Shown piece by piece: positions 26,073 through 33,502 of a DNA stretch of 37,703 nucleotides (its first letter is position 1; every line of letters begins with the position of its first letter). Origin of the DNA: Streptococcus sp. HMSC034E03 (GTDB taxonomy: Bacteria; Bacillota; Bacilli; Lactobacillales; Streptococcaceae); assembly GCF_001811505.1 (NCBI RefSeq), contig NZ_KV804997.1, positions 57,187 to 94,889 on the forward strand, given 5' to 3'. The notes beneath the pieces are model-generated. The model saw nothing but the letters and a program-made list of their open reading frames with translations. It had not been told where the DNA came from and searched no databases. The translations under genes and the position numbers were made by a program.

Positions 26073-26678
26073 CTATCTTTTTTCGATAATTTCATCTACT
26101 GGCAAGCGGTAGCTTGGTTCCAACTTCTCATCTGTGTAACCCACTGTGATCAAAAGTTCTGGACGGAAACGTTCTTCGATTTCCAAGACTTCATTGGCTT
26201 TTGATTTGTCAAAACCAAGGATAATGTTTGATCCGATTCCTTGGTCAGTCAGTGCAAGGACCAAGTTCATAGCTACTAGCCCTGCATTAAGAGCCAAGTA
26301 GTCACTAACTTGTTGGTCGCTGTAACGCGCAAACTCAGCTGGAAGATTTTTCAAAAAGTACTGAAGTTGCTCTTCTGAGAAATTGTTGGCACCACCAGTA
26401 CGGGCAATCTTGCGAGCACGTTTAGCTAAGTCTGTATCTGTAAACAAGGCAATGGTTACAGGTGCAGAGGCTACTTGCTCAAAGTTTGAACCGTAAGCCA
26501 ATTTTGCTAGTTCAGCATTTTTCTCACGAACCACGACGAATTTCCAAGGCTGGCTGTTGTGGGCACTTGGTGCCAAGGTTGCGATTTCAATAGCTGTACG
26601 AACATCCTTGGGATCGACAGGTTTATCAATAAAATGCTTGGTCGCATGACGTTTTTTATTTAACTCAAGAAATTTCAT
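26073..26678 (-). CDS. Nitroreductase family flavoprotein
   Basis: FMN-dependent NAD(P)H oxidoreductase of 201 residues. The N-terminal FMN-phosphate motif is KKRHATKHF (about 8-16). The conserved middle LAPSAHNSQPWKFVVVRE is at about 36-53, and the C-terminal GIGSNIILGFD. It can reduce nitroaromatics or quinones, and its natural substrate is not evident. It heads the unit with pepV. Promoter CTGCAA-17-TAAAAT with an extended -10 lies upstream, and AAAGGAAAT precedes the ATG. Confidence 0.9.
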   Translation of the reverse strand: MKFLELNKKRHATKHFIDKPVDPKDVRTAIEIATLAPSAHNSQPWKFVVVREKNAELAKLAYGSNFEQVASAPVTIALFTDTDLAKRARKIARTGGANNFSEEQLQYFLKNLPAEFARYSDQQVSDYLALNAGLVAMNLVLALTDQGIGSNIILGFDKSKANEVLEIEERFRPELLITVGYTDEKLEPSYRLPVDEIIEKR

Positions 26679-26710
26679 AATTGATTTCCTTTTCTATTTC
26701 TATTACTTCC

Positions 26711-26739
26711 ATTTTACCACATTCTGAAAGAGCTTGCAG
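26711..26739 (-). promoter_or_regulatory. Promoter of the nitroreductase-pepV unit
   Basis: CTGCAA (26734-26739), 17 bases, TAAAAT (26711-26716) preceded by TGG (extended -10), on the minus strand. Confidence 0.6.
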
Positions 26740-26783
26740 AGTTTTTTCATTAGTGAAACAAATTATCTTTTTTCTTACTTGAA

Positions 26784-26812
26784 TTGTTTATTACAAAACT
26801 GGAAATTATAAT
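26784..26812 (+). promoter_or_regulatory. Promoter left in front of the substrate-binding-protein pseudogene
   Basis: TTGTTT (26784-26789), 17 bases, TATAAT (26807-26812). It points into the decayed lipoprotein gene, so the remnant may still be transcribed. Confidence 0.6.
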
Positions 26813-26892
26813 ATTTCTCTATCACCTCCATAAAAAATATATATTGGATATCTGATTAATTGTCTGGTAAGCTAGACACCATTATCTTATGA

Positions 26893-27667
26893 TTAGCCAT
26901 TAGTCCCTTGTTGGTCGCCTGTTGACAATCCAAACAAGATAGCTACTTCCACTAAAACCATTGTTGTAGCAACTGCTGGAGACATCCCACCTTTTGATTT
27001 TGAAAAAGATGGTAATTTGACCGGATATGATGTTGAGGTTTTAAAAACAGTCGATGAAAAACTTAACCAATACAAGATTGAATTTCAAAAAACAGCTTGG
27101 GAAAGTATCTTCCCTGGAGTGGATGCCGGCCGTTACCAAGCTGCTGCCAACAACTTGAGCTATACCAAAGAGAGAGCCGACAAATATCTATACTCCCTAC
27201 CTATCGCTAAAAATCCTTTGGCTCTCGTGAGCAGAAAAGACAAGGCTCTTACCTCTATTCAAGACATCGCTGGTAAAACAACCCAGGATGATACTGGAAC
27301 TTCTACTGCCAAGGTTGTTACCGACTGGAATCAAAGCCACTCCGACAATCCTGCTACCATCCAATACTCTGGTGAGGATGTCGCTAAACGCCTGACTGAT
27401 CTCGCCAATGGTGAATTTGATTTCCTAATCTTTGATAAAATTTCGGTTCAAAAAATTATCCAAGACCGAGGTTTAGACTTAAACGTAGTCGACTTGGAGA
27501 GCAATGATAATCCAAACAACTACATCATCTTTTCAAGTGACCAAAAAGAATTTTAAGAGCAATTTGACAATGTTCTCAAAGAACTCTACCAAGATGGAAC
27601 CCTTGAAAAACTCAGCAAAACCTATCTCGGTGGTTCTTACCTACCAGATCAGTCTCAATTACAATAA
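26893..27667 (+). pseudogene. Amino-acid ABC transporter substrate-binding lipoprotein, degraded
   Basis: The body (26921-27553) reads as a family 3 solute-binding protein: TIVVATAGDIPPFDFEKDG, LTGYDVEVLK, the conserved NNLSYTKERADKYLYS, and FDFLIFDKISVQKI. Three lesions are visible. First, the end of the lipoprotein signal (LAISPLLVAC, 26893-26922) lies in another frame, ends at a TGA directly after the lipobox cysteine, and follows a stop. Second, there is a one-base shift between that lipobox and the mature part. Third, an in-frame TAA (27554-27556) interrupts a tail (EQFDNVLKELYQDGTLEKL to SQLQ, stop at 27665-27667) that is clearly the proper C-terminus. No ATG for the signal peptide remains. 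No cognate permease or ATPase is adjacent. Intact relatives are about 270-280 residues. Confidence 0.85.
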
Positions 27668-27676
27668 GATATATTA

Positions 27677-27708
27677 AAAACGATTGGCTAGTCCAATCGT
27701 TTTATTTA
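27677..27708. terminator. Bidirectional terminator between the pseudogene and the metallophosphoesterase gene
   Basis: AAAACGATTGG (27677-27687) pairs perfectly with CCAATCGTTTT (27693-27703) around a 5-base loop, with T-rich tails on both strands. Confidence 0.88.
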
Positions 27709-27731
27709 GTATTTGTTTGTTAAAGCAACTC

Positions 27732-28565
27732 TTACAAAAAATCAAAATAATTCTTCACATCCTCCACATAGCCATATTTTTCATTTAGGCTAGCAAGTAA
27801 TTCCCTATTATGTCCTTGATAGTTGTCCTCACGTCGTAATTCTTCATACATTTCGATAAAAGGAAGGCCTTTGGTCTTGGCTGATTCTAGCTCTGCTTCA
27901 TAATCATAGGCGACCTTACGAAATTGGATATTGACCAATTCACCATTTTCAACCTCAAGTAAGGCATACTGGGCTCGATGGTTTTTTAGCCCTTCCCAAT
28001 CAAAATAAGGCATACCAATCGAACCTGGATTGAGGATTTGTTGGCCTTGACTACCATAACGTAGGAGCTGTTTATGGACATGACCATAGACGGCTACATC
28101 AGTAGTTTCATCAAGTAGCTGGTCAAATTTTTCAGTATTATTTTCAACCAGTAAATCTCTACCATAGTTTTTCTCAGGCAAATTATGAGAAAGTGAGAAG
28201 CGCAAGCCTTCGATTTCTTTCTTGGCTATCATCGGTAGCTTTCTCAACCAATCAATATGCTCTGGGTTTATGCGCTCCATCAGATACTGAGTCATCCTGA
28301 GAAACTGAATTTCTTCGGGATCTTCTAGACCATAGTGCCCGCCTAAAGCCTCTAACACACAATCATCCCAGTTCCCTCGAACGGATGCTGTAAGGGGAAG
28401 GTCTTTCAAAAGAGCCACCAAGTCAGTTGCTCCCGGACCAGGAAGAAAAATATCTCCCAAAAGCCAATATTCAGTCGCTCCCAAATTTTTAGCATCCTCA
28501 AGCACTCCAGCTAAGGCTGTCGTGTTGCCATGAATGTCTGATAAAATTGCAATCTTATGGTTCAT
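27732..28565 (-). CDS. Calcineurin-like metallophosphoesterase
   Basis: Two-metal phosphoesterase of 277 residues with the family's ordered motifs: DIHGN (9-13), LLGDIF (about 34-39), RGNWDD (about 62-67, GN[HD]-type), SHNLPEK (about 129-135) and YGHVHKQ (about 160-166), then NPGSIGMP. The family includes phosphodiesterases and protein or nucleotide phosphatases, and the substrate is not predictable. No signal peptide, so cytoplasmic. It is a single gene on the minus strand, divergent from the XRE-DUF3278 operon. Confidence 0.88.
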   Translation of the reverse strand: MNHKIAILSDIHGNTTALAGVLEDAKNLGATEYWLLGDIFLPGPGATDLVALLKDLPLTASVRGNWDDCVLEALGGHYGLEDPEEIQFLRMTQYLMERINPEHIDWLRKLPMIAKKEIEGLRFSLSHNLPEKNYGRDLLVENNTEKFDQLLDETTDVAVYGHVHKQLLRYGSQGQQILNPGSIGMPYFDWEGLKNHRAQYALLEVENGELVNIQFRKVAYDYEAELESAKTKGLPFIEMYEELRREDNYQGHNRELLASLNEKYGYVEDVKNYFDFL

Positions 28566-28691
28566 TTTCTGCTCTTTCTTTATTGGATAGCATTCAGGGT
28601 ATCCAAATAACTCTTATTTTTCTTCATTATAGCATAAAATCGCTAGAAGATTTTCACATAGAAATATTATCACCAAGATTCTTTTAAAAAT

Positions 28692-28755
28692 ATGTCAAAA
28701 ATAGTTGACATTATGTTCTTAAAAGAATATACTATAGTCAAATATATGTGACATA
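28692..28755 (+). promoter_or_regulatory. Promoter and candidate autoregulatory operators of the XRE-DUF3278 operon
   Basis: TTGACA (28705-28710), 17 bases, TATACT (28728-28733) is a near-consensus promoter. ATGTCAA (28692-28698) and TTGACAT (28705-28711) form a perfect 7-bp dyad with a 6-base spacer that covers the -35 box. A second dyad TATGT-G-ACATA (28745-28755) lies just after the transcription start, and TTCTT-AA-AAGAA (28716-28727) lies in the spacer. The shared TGT..ACA half-sites suggest binding by the small XRE protein encoded next; this is inferred. Confidence 0.65.
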
Positions 28756-28773
28756 AACTAAAAAGGAGGAAGC

Positions 28774-28968
28774 ATGAATCGCGTAAAAGAATTCCGCAAG
28801 GAACTGGGAAAGTCCCAACTCGAACTTGCCAAGGATATTGGTGTCTCGAGACAAACCATCAACATGATTGAGAACGACAAGTATAATCCTACCTTGGAAC
28901 TTTGTCTCAATCTCGCTCGAAGCCTCCAAACTGACCTCAACAGTCTCTTTTGGGAGGACGATTTTTAA
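28774..28968 (+). CDS. Small XRE-family helix-turn-helix regulator
   Basis: Protein of 64 residues that is almost entirely a Cro/CI-type five-helix DNA-binding domain. The HTH is KSQLELAKDIGVSRQTINMIE (about 13-33) and the typical following segment NDKYNPTLELCLNLARSL. It has no ligand or dimerisation domain, so it resembles the short regulators paired with membrane-protein genes in Firmicutes. AAGGAGG stands 5-6 bases before the ATG. The next gene starts 14 bases after the stop. It probably represses its own operon through the dyads over the promoter. Confidence 0.9.
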   Translation: MNRVKEFRKELGKSQLELAKDIGVSRQTINMIENDKYNPTLELCLNLARSLQTDLNSLFWEDDF

Positions 28969-28982
28969 AAAGGAGAAGAAAA

Positions 28983-29525
28983 ATGAAAAAAGAAACCTTC
29001 ACTGAAAAGCTCATCAAACGCACTTACGGTATTTCTGATCCACTGGACGAATACAAACGGCGCGAAGCTGACCGCATCGGAAATAAAGTCTTTATGATTC
29101 TCTTTTATCTGATGATTTTCGGCAATCTTATTCCGCTTGTTCTGGCCTATCAATTTCCTCAACTAGTGGCTCTAGTCTATCCTCCTCTGATTTTAGTGAT
29201 TGCCCTCATCGCTGCTGGCTATGTCACCTACCAAATGCAAAAAACAGGGATTACAACTATTGAACCAGATATGTTAAATGAGAAAGAAAATAAGCAACTA
29301 CACTACCCTGGTCTTAAAGCGGGTTTATTCTTTGGCCTATGGATGTTTTTTATAACCCCTCTTCTCCATATAATTACTGGTGAAGGTCAGGACTATTTCC
29401 ACTCTCTTCTCACTATAAGAAATGGCTTAGCAAGCATTTTCGGTTCTATATTCTTCGGAGCGAGCATACAGTTCCTCATCTCCCGTCGCATTGCAAGAGC
29501 TAAAAAAGAGCAGGATAAGGATTAG
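28983..29525 (+). CDS. DUF3278 membrane protein, copy 1
   Basis: Protein of 180 residues. The N-terminal cytoplasmic segment KLIKRTYGISDPLDEYKRREADRIGNK (about 10-36) is the family's most conserved part. About four membrane segments follow (roughly 36-57, 62-82, 110-130, 145-165), with a polar linker containing EPDMLNEKENKQL and a basic-acidic end (ARAKKEQDKD). The family has no established function. The start is ATG 28983 with AAAGGAGAAG upstream. Copy 2 (29898-30440) has the same length and aligns without gaps at roughly half identity, so the two arose by duplication. The next small gene starts 10 bases after the stop. Confidence 0.85.
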   Translation: MKKETFTEKLIKRTYGISDPLDEYKRREADRIGNKVFMILFYLMIFGNLIPLVLAYQFPQLVALVYPPLILVIALIAAGYVTYQMQKTGITTIEPDMLNEKENKQLHYPGLKAGLFFGLWMFFITPLLHIITGEGQDYFHSLLTIRNGLASIFGSIFFGASIQFLISRRIARAKKEQDKD

Positions 29526-29535
29526 GAGGTACCCT

Positions 29536-29871
29536 ATGAAATCACTAGTAACTTTACTTACCTATCATCTTTTGTTTGCTTCACTGCTCATCTTCATCAT
29601 CGTTTCAGGGAACTTGCCCATCTACGATACAGTCCTTGTTCTTGTCTTTGTTCCAGCACTCAACAAAGGACTGACTTATCTAAAGATAGATTCCCAAAAA
29701 ACGCGCATACTCAACTTAGCACTATTCTTTATGATTCTATCCTTTCTATCCTTACCACAACTGACGCTCATCTCAAGCAATTGGAAATATTATATACTGC
29801 TAACTATCGCTATCCTTTCTTCTATCACTTATCTTTATTATCTCTATCAATTCGTAAAAGAAACAAAATAA
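29536..29871 (+). CDS. Small hydrophobic membrane protein, copy 1
   Basis: Protein of 111 residues, nearly all membrane: four predicted helices (about 5-26, 30-46, 58-75, 82-105) with only short polar turns (KIDSQKTRI) and a Lys-rich end. I do not recognise a family. It starts at ATG 29536 after TAGGAGGT. Its paralogue at 30451-30792 begins with the same MKSLVTL, and the DNA around both starts (GATTAGGAGG, then ATGAAATCACTAGTAACTTT) is almost identical. The DUF3278 gene plus this gene therefore form a duplicated two-gene module. Confidence 0.75.
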   Translation: MKSLVTLLTYHLLFASLLIFIIVSGNLPIYDTVLVLVFVPALNKGLTYLKIDSQKTRILNLALFFMILSFLSLPQLTLISSNWKYYILLTIAILSSITYLYYLYQFVKETK

Positions 29872-29897
29872 CATCGTTCATTTAGGAGAAATTACCC

Positions 29898-30440
29898 ATG
29901 AAAAAAGAACCCCTCTATGAAAAACTAATCAAACGTATCTATGGCGTTTCAGGCCCCCTTGATGAACACAAACGACGCGAGGCTGACCACATCGGGAATA
30001 AAGTCTTTATGGTTCTCTTTTACCTCATGACTTTAGGTAATCTCATCCCCTTTGTCCTTGCTTATAAATATCCCCAAATGGTCGCTTTCGGATATCCAAT
30101 CATTATTTTTCTGGTTTCCTTGTTTTGTGCTTTCTATGTCACTACTCAAACTAAAAAAACTGGTATTGCTGCTATCGATCCTGATATGTTGAGCCAGAAG
30201 GAAAAGAAACAGTTACGTAATCCTGGCCTTAAAGCTGGACTTTTCTATGGAGTCTTTATGTTCTTTGGCATACCACTTCTCAATATCCTAATGGATGATA
30301 GCAAAAGCTATCTTACCGCTCTTTTGAATACAAGAAGTATCTTGTCAACCATCGTTGCAGCCTTCTTTTTCGGATTAACAGTGCATATTGTCGTCACTCT
30401 TCGCATTCAAAAAGCTAGAGAAGATCAAGACGACGATTAG
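29898..30440 (+). CDS. DUF3278 membrane protein, copy 2
   Basis: Protein of 180 residues, a paralogue of copy 1 with the same topology. The conserved start is KLIKRIYGVSGPLDEHKRREADHIGNKVFM, the middle is DPDMLSQKEKKQLRNPGLKAGLF, and the end is QKAREDQDDD. Divergence is strongest in the second and last membrane segments, while the cytoplasmic N-terminus is nearly unchanged, which points to a shared interaction surface there. TTTAGGAG precedes the ATG. It lies 26 bases after the first small membrane gene and 10 before the second. Confidence 0.85.
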   Translation: MKKEPLYEKLIKRIYGVSGPLDEHKRREADHIGNKVFMVLFYLMTLGNLIPFVLAYKYPQMVAFGYPIIIFLVSLFCAFYVTTQTKKTGIAAIDPDMLSQKEKKQLRNPGLKAGLFYGVFMFFGIPLLNILMDDSKSYLTALLNTRSILSTIVAAFFFGLTVHIVVTLRIQKAREDQDDD

Positions 30441-30450
30441 GAGGAAACTT

Positions 30451-30792
30451 ATGAAATCACTAGTAACTTTAATTCTCAGCCATATTTTGATCAGTATCTT
30501 TATGACAGTTTTCCTAGTTTATGGCCAAATTACGCGTCCTTTTCTGATCATCTTCCTCTTAGCCATTCCTGTCTTGAACAAAGGACAAAGATTTCAGAAA
30601 ATCAAATCAAAAAAAAGACGCCTCTTAAACGCATCTCTCTGCTTTATCCTCGTATCTCTCCCACAACTGATAACGAGTTCTATGGATTGGAGATATCTAC
30701 TATTTCTAACCATCTGTATCGTTTTTAGTCTAGTCTACTTCTATACTCTCTATCAACTCTTTAAAGAAGTTAATCAAAAACAATGTTATTAA
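30451..30792 (+). CDS. Small hydrophobic membrane protein, copy 2
   Basis: Protein of 113 residues with four hydrophobic segments, a paralogue of the gene at 29536. Shared features are MKSLVTL, the central VLNKGQRFQKIKSKKRRLLNASL (VPALNKGLTYLKIDSQKTRILNLAL in the other copy), SLPQL, and the final helix ending LYQLFKE. The start is ATG 30451, after TTAGGAGG. Twelve bases separate its stop from the third DUF3278-type gene. Function unknown. Confidence 0.75.
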   Translation: MKSLVTLILSHILISIFMTVFLVYGQITRPFLIIFLLAIPVLNKGQRFQKIKSKKRRLLNASLCFILVSLPQLITSSMDWRYLLFLTICIVFSLVYFYTLYQLFKEVNQKQCY

Positions 30793-30804
30793 GAGGCCCC
30801 TACC

Positions 30805-31344
30805 ATGAAAAAAGAAGACTTAACAACTCGCTTAGTTCGAAATTTCTTTCATATCCAAGGACCCTTTGATGAATGCCGTCAAGAGGTCATCTATAAGGCT
30901 TGCGCCCGTTCCATGGTCCAAATCTTTTACTCTTCCTTCATTCTCTTCCTATTCTATATTTTGTTCGGACGCTTTATAGAAATCGTTCGAAATGTTATGC
31001 CCTATCTCTACTTCTTGATGATTTTTGCCCTCAGTCTCAAGGCAAGATATTCTACTAGAGGGCTCCACTTAGAAGATGATGATCAATCCGAGATTCCACA
31101 AATCACTTACAGCAAGCAGCAAATCAAGTTAAGAAGTTGGTTAGTTGGAACTAGCATCCCAACTCTCTACTTATTTATCCTATTTTCCAAAAAAGTAATC
31201 CTTGAAAATCACTCGATTACAGATTTCTTTTTGCAGTTTCTAGAACTAAAAATGATCGCACTTTTCCTACTACTAGGACTTGGAGTAGGATCAATCTTCG
31301 GTACTATGACTTATTATTTTTTATCCGAACATGAAGAACAGTAG
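30805..31344 (+). CDS. DUF3278-like membrane protein, copy 3 (divergent)
   Basis: Protein of 179 residues with the same length and layout as copies 1 and 2 but low similarity. It keeps the MKKE start and the motif RNFFHIQGPFDECR, matching the others' KRxYGxSGPLDExxR at the same place. About four membrane segments follow. The middle linker is acidic (EDDDQSEIPQ) rather than mixed, and the C-terminus ends SEHEEQ. It is the last gene of the operon, before a strong terminator. Weak Shine-Dalgarno (AGAGG). Probably an older duplicate. Confidence 0.78.
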   Translation: MKKEDLTTRLVRNFFHIQGPFDECRQEVIYKACARSMVQIFYSSFILFLFYILFGRFIEIVRNVMPYLYFLMIFALSLKARYSTRGLHLEDDDQSEIPQITYSKQQIKLRSWLVGTSIPTLYLFILFSKKVILENHSITDFFLQFLELKMIALFLLLGLGVGSIFGTMTYYFLSEHEEQ

Positions 31345-31386
31345 GTATAAGCTGAACTAATTGATTATGTTTATTGTCGACAACAA

Positions 31387-31420
31387 CCCCCTAACACTTC
31401 TCAGTGCTAGGGGCTTTTTT
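31387..31420 (+). terminator. Terminator of the XRE-DUF3278 operon
   Basis: CCCCTA-A-CACT pairs with AGTG-C-TAGGGG around TCTC, with a single mismatch, followed by CTTTTTT. It abuts the stop of the convergent TDT gene. A TTGTCGACAA palindrome (31374-31383) lies just before it. Confidence 0.88.
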
Positions 31421-32315
31421 AGTTCCTTAAATACCGCATATATTCTACTAATACATAGACAAGGATTGTTAAACAAATGATCGTTTCCAGCCAAACGAGG
31501 AGGTTAAGGACTGGAAACTGCAGAATGCCTTGGGCCATTTTCAATGAAGTTGCTGTGATGATAGTTGGGAAGGTTAGGGCTGAAAAAGCTGGTTGAAATC
31601 CCTGTTTTAAAATATTTGGCAAGCGACTGAGGACAAAGAAAAAGAAAGTTTGTGAAGCAAGAATCATGACTAGCAAAATCCAGACATGAAGAGCTGAACC
31701 TCCGATCCGAACGAGTGCTGCTAACAGTAGAGAAAAGGGAGCACAATAGATTCCTTCTTGCCCCAGTAAAGCCCGTGGCAATGGATTACTTTTCAAATCT
31801 TGATAAATCAGAGGATAAAGGAAAAGGGTTAAGGTAAAGCCAAAAATCCAAGCACCATAGGCAATCTCGACTATGCCCACCACTGGGTAGGTCAAGCTTG
31901 CTACTGCTATTCCCACATAAAGAACTGTCCAACTTGGCGTTGCGCTCGTTCTTGGTTTAGTCTGCACATAATTTTTAGTGAAGTAGATGATTAAACCTAC
32001 ATCCAGTAGAAAGGCAAACCACCAAAGAGCTTGCACTATGATACTCATACTCGCAGGTAAGATTCGCAGTAAGTAGGTTGATAAAATCATCCCTGCCATG
32101 GGAAAAGTCGCCATTCCCGATAATAGAGGAGCTTTCTTAAGTTCTTGCTGGATTTCTTGCCAATCACTAAGATGACTGTATAAAAAATAAAACCATAAAA
32201 TCAAGCCTGACAAACTAAAGATGTGCGATAATAGTGGAAAAATATCCAGGATGAGATTGCCTGCTCCAGCCAATCCCAATAAACACCCTGAAAAGGCCAA
32301 GGGGAGTTTTTTCAT
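31419..32315 (-). CDS. TDT family transporter (TehA/Mae1-like)
   Basis: Polytopic membrane protein of 298 residues with about ten hydrophobic segments, in the tellurite-resistance/dicarboxylate transporter group. These proteins are organic-acid or anion channels or efflux carriers. Recognisable are the first helix LPLAFSGCLLGLAGAGNL and the segment TYPVVGIVEIAYGAW. Its substrate is not known. The start is ATG 32315 (MKKLPLAF) after GGAGG; the in-frame ATG four codons upstream has no Shine-Dalgarno of its own. An extended -10 (TGCTATACT) with a cre-like sequence in the spacer lies upstream, hinting at carbon control. Confidence 0.83.
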   Translation of the reverse strand: MKKLPLAFSGCLLGLAGAGNLILDIFPLLSHIFSLSGLILWFYFLYSHLSDWQEIQQELKKAPLLSGMATFPMAGMILSTYLLRILPASMSIIVQALWWFAFLLDVGLIIYFTKNYVQTKPRTSATPSWTVLYVGIAVASLTYPVVGIVEIAYGAWIFGFTLTLFLYPLIYQDLKSNPLPRALLGQEGIYCAPFSLLLAALVRIGGSALHVWILLVMILASQTFFFFVLSRLPNILKQGFQPAFSALTFPTIITATSLKMAQGILQFPVLNLLVWLETIICLTILVYVLVEYMRYLRN

Positions 32316-32343
32316 ATGAACCTCCAATAGTCATGTTATTATC

Positions 32344-32367
32344 AGTATAGCATAAAAGCGCTTAAAT
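32344..32367 (-). promoter_or_regulatory. TDT promoter with a cre-like core in the spacer
   Basis: TGCTATACT on the minus strand (TATACT 32344-32349). The near-palindrome ATTTAAGCGCTTTTAT (32352-32367) lies between the -10 and a weak -35. It has the AAGCGCTT core of CcpA sites but two departures from consensus. Confidence 0.45.
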
Positions 32368-32369
32368 GA

Positions 32370-32409
32370 AGTATTAAAAAACGAAGTTTAAAAAGATAAA
32401 CCTCGTTTT
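32370..32409 (-). terminator. Terminator of the AhpD-like/acyl-CoA-dehydrogenase-like unit
   Basis: A 13-bp stem with one wobble (32378-32390 with 32397-32409), a 6-base loop and a T-run after it on the minus strand. Confidence 0.85.
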
Positions 32410-32423
32410 TATTTTCTTTATTT

Positions 32424-33488
32424 TTAGTTTGTCGCTAAAATATGTCGCAATTGCACAGCACTAGGAGAAACAATTGGCAAAAATGCGCCTTCATTCCAAC
32501 GACGTATGAAACCGGATGTCGATTTACTAAAGTATCCTCTACCGCCACCAGCTTGTAGTTCTAATAAGAGACTTTGGGCAACAACATCAACAATATCAAT
32601 CCGTAACTGGAATAGCTCACGCGGATTTTTAACGAAATAGGACTCTTCAGATAGTCCTTGATAGAGAGAATGCCGAATATCATCTAACTGTTCGACCTGA
32701 TGTTGCCACTCTTCCTTCAAGACACCTCGTTTCCCCAATTCTTTTTCGACTTCTGAGAGTGAACGTTCAGCCAAACCAAAAGCTAGGCCAAATTGGTAGC
32801 CTAAAAAAGCTGGACGATTTTGCGCTAAAAATTGATGAGCATCCTTGGATAGAATCCACTCTTCCTTTAAAGGAACCTTGTTGAAAGTCAGAGCTGCCGT
32901 ATTTCCTCCTTGGAGAGAGACAAATTCCAAATCTTCGGAACGACTAAAGTTTTCTGCGTCCGATGGTACGGCTACTACATAACTTGTACTCGGATCATCT
33001 GCAAATCCTGCTACAAAAATAGTGAGGAAGCGATCCCTACGAGCATTGGTTACCCAAGGAAGTCGTCCTTTAAGATAATAATTTCCCTTTTCTTCAAGGA
33101 TACGAACATTTAGTTCCTCTAAGTCAGATAGATACTTGACCGCATTAGACAAAGCCGTAGCACCTGCATATTCTCCTGATAAGAGTTTTTCCAAGTAAAC
33201 TTCTTTGAAATAAGCATTATCAGTATGAAGAATATTGTCTATTAAAGTTCGTTGCCCCCATGAGATAAAGGAAGCTGTTAAGGAATGTTGAGCGAGTTCA
33301 GCAAGGATATCAATAACATCTTGATCATTTCCACCTAGCCCTCCAAGAACTTTGGGAACCCCTACACGAAAGGCGCCTTCTGCAGCAATTTTCTCAATTA
33401 GTTCTTCTCCAGCTTGACATGATTTTTTGTCAATTTCATCAGCGTGCTGGTCTAACCAGCTTAAAAATTCTTCTGAAAAAAATCCCAT
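32424..33488 (-). CDS. Acyl-CoA dehydrogenase-like flavoprotein
   Basis: Protein of 354 residues with the acyl-CoA dehydrogenase layout: N-terminal helices with IAAEGAFRVGVPKVLGGLGG (about 49-68), a central beta region (about 130-220, YLKGRLPWVTNARRDRFL), and a C-terminal helical bundle ending with FIRRWNEGAFLPIVSP. Streptococci lack beta-oxidation, so a role in fatty-acid breakdown is unlikely. Related reduced-flavin monooxygenases (DszC-like) and acyl-ACP oxidoreductases share this fold. The catalytic base of true dehydrogenases is not obvious to me. It follows the AhpD-like gene by 14 bases, so the pair probably works together in oxidative or detoxifying chemistry. Confidence 0.78.
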   Translation of the reverse strand: MGFFSEEFLSWLDQHADEIDKKSCQAGEELIEKIAAEGAFRVGVPKVLGGLGGNDQDVIDILAELAQHSLTASFISWGQRTLIDNILHTDNAYFKEVYLEKLLSGEYAGATALSNAVKYLSDLEELNVRILEEKGNYYLKGRLPWVTNARRDRFLTIFVAGFADDPSTSYVVAVPSDAENFSRSEDLEFVSLQGGNTAALTFNKVPLKEEWILSKDAHQFLAQNRPAFLGYQFGLAFGLAERSLSEVEKELGKRGVLKEEWQHQVEQLDDIRHSLYQGLSEESYFVKNPRELFQLRIDIVDVVAQSLLLELQAGGGRGYFSKSTSGFIRRWNEGAFLPIVSPSAVQLRHILATN

Positions 33489-33502
33489 ACTTTGTCCTCC
33501 TC

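Noticed and set aside
31374..31383. TTGTCGACAA palindrome as an operator.
   Set aside because: It lies after the last gene of the operon, next to a terminator, with no promoter nearby.
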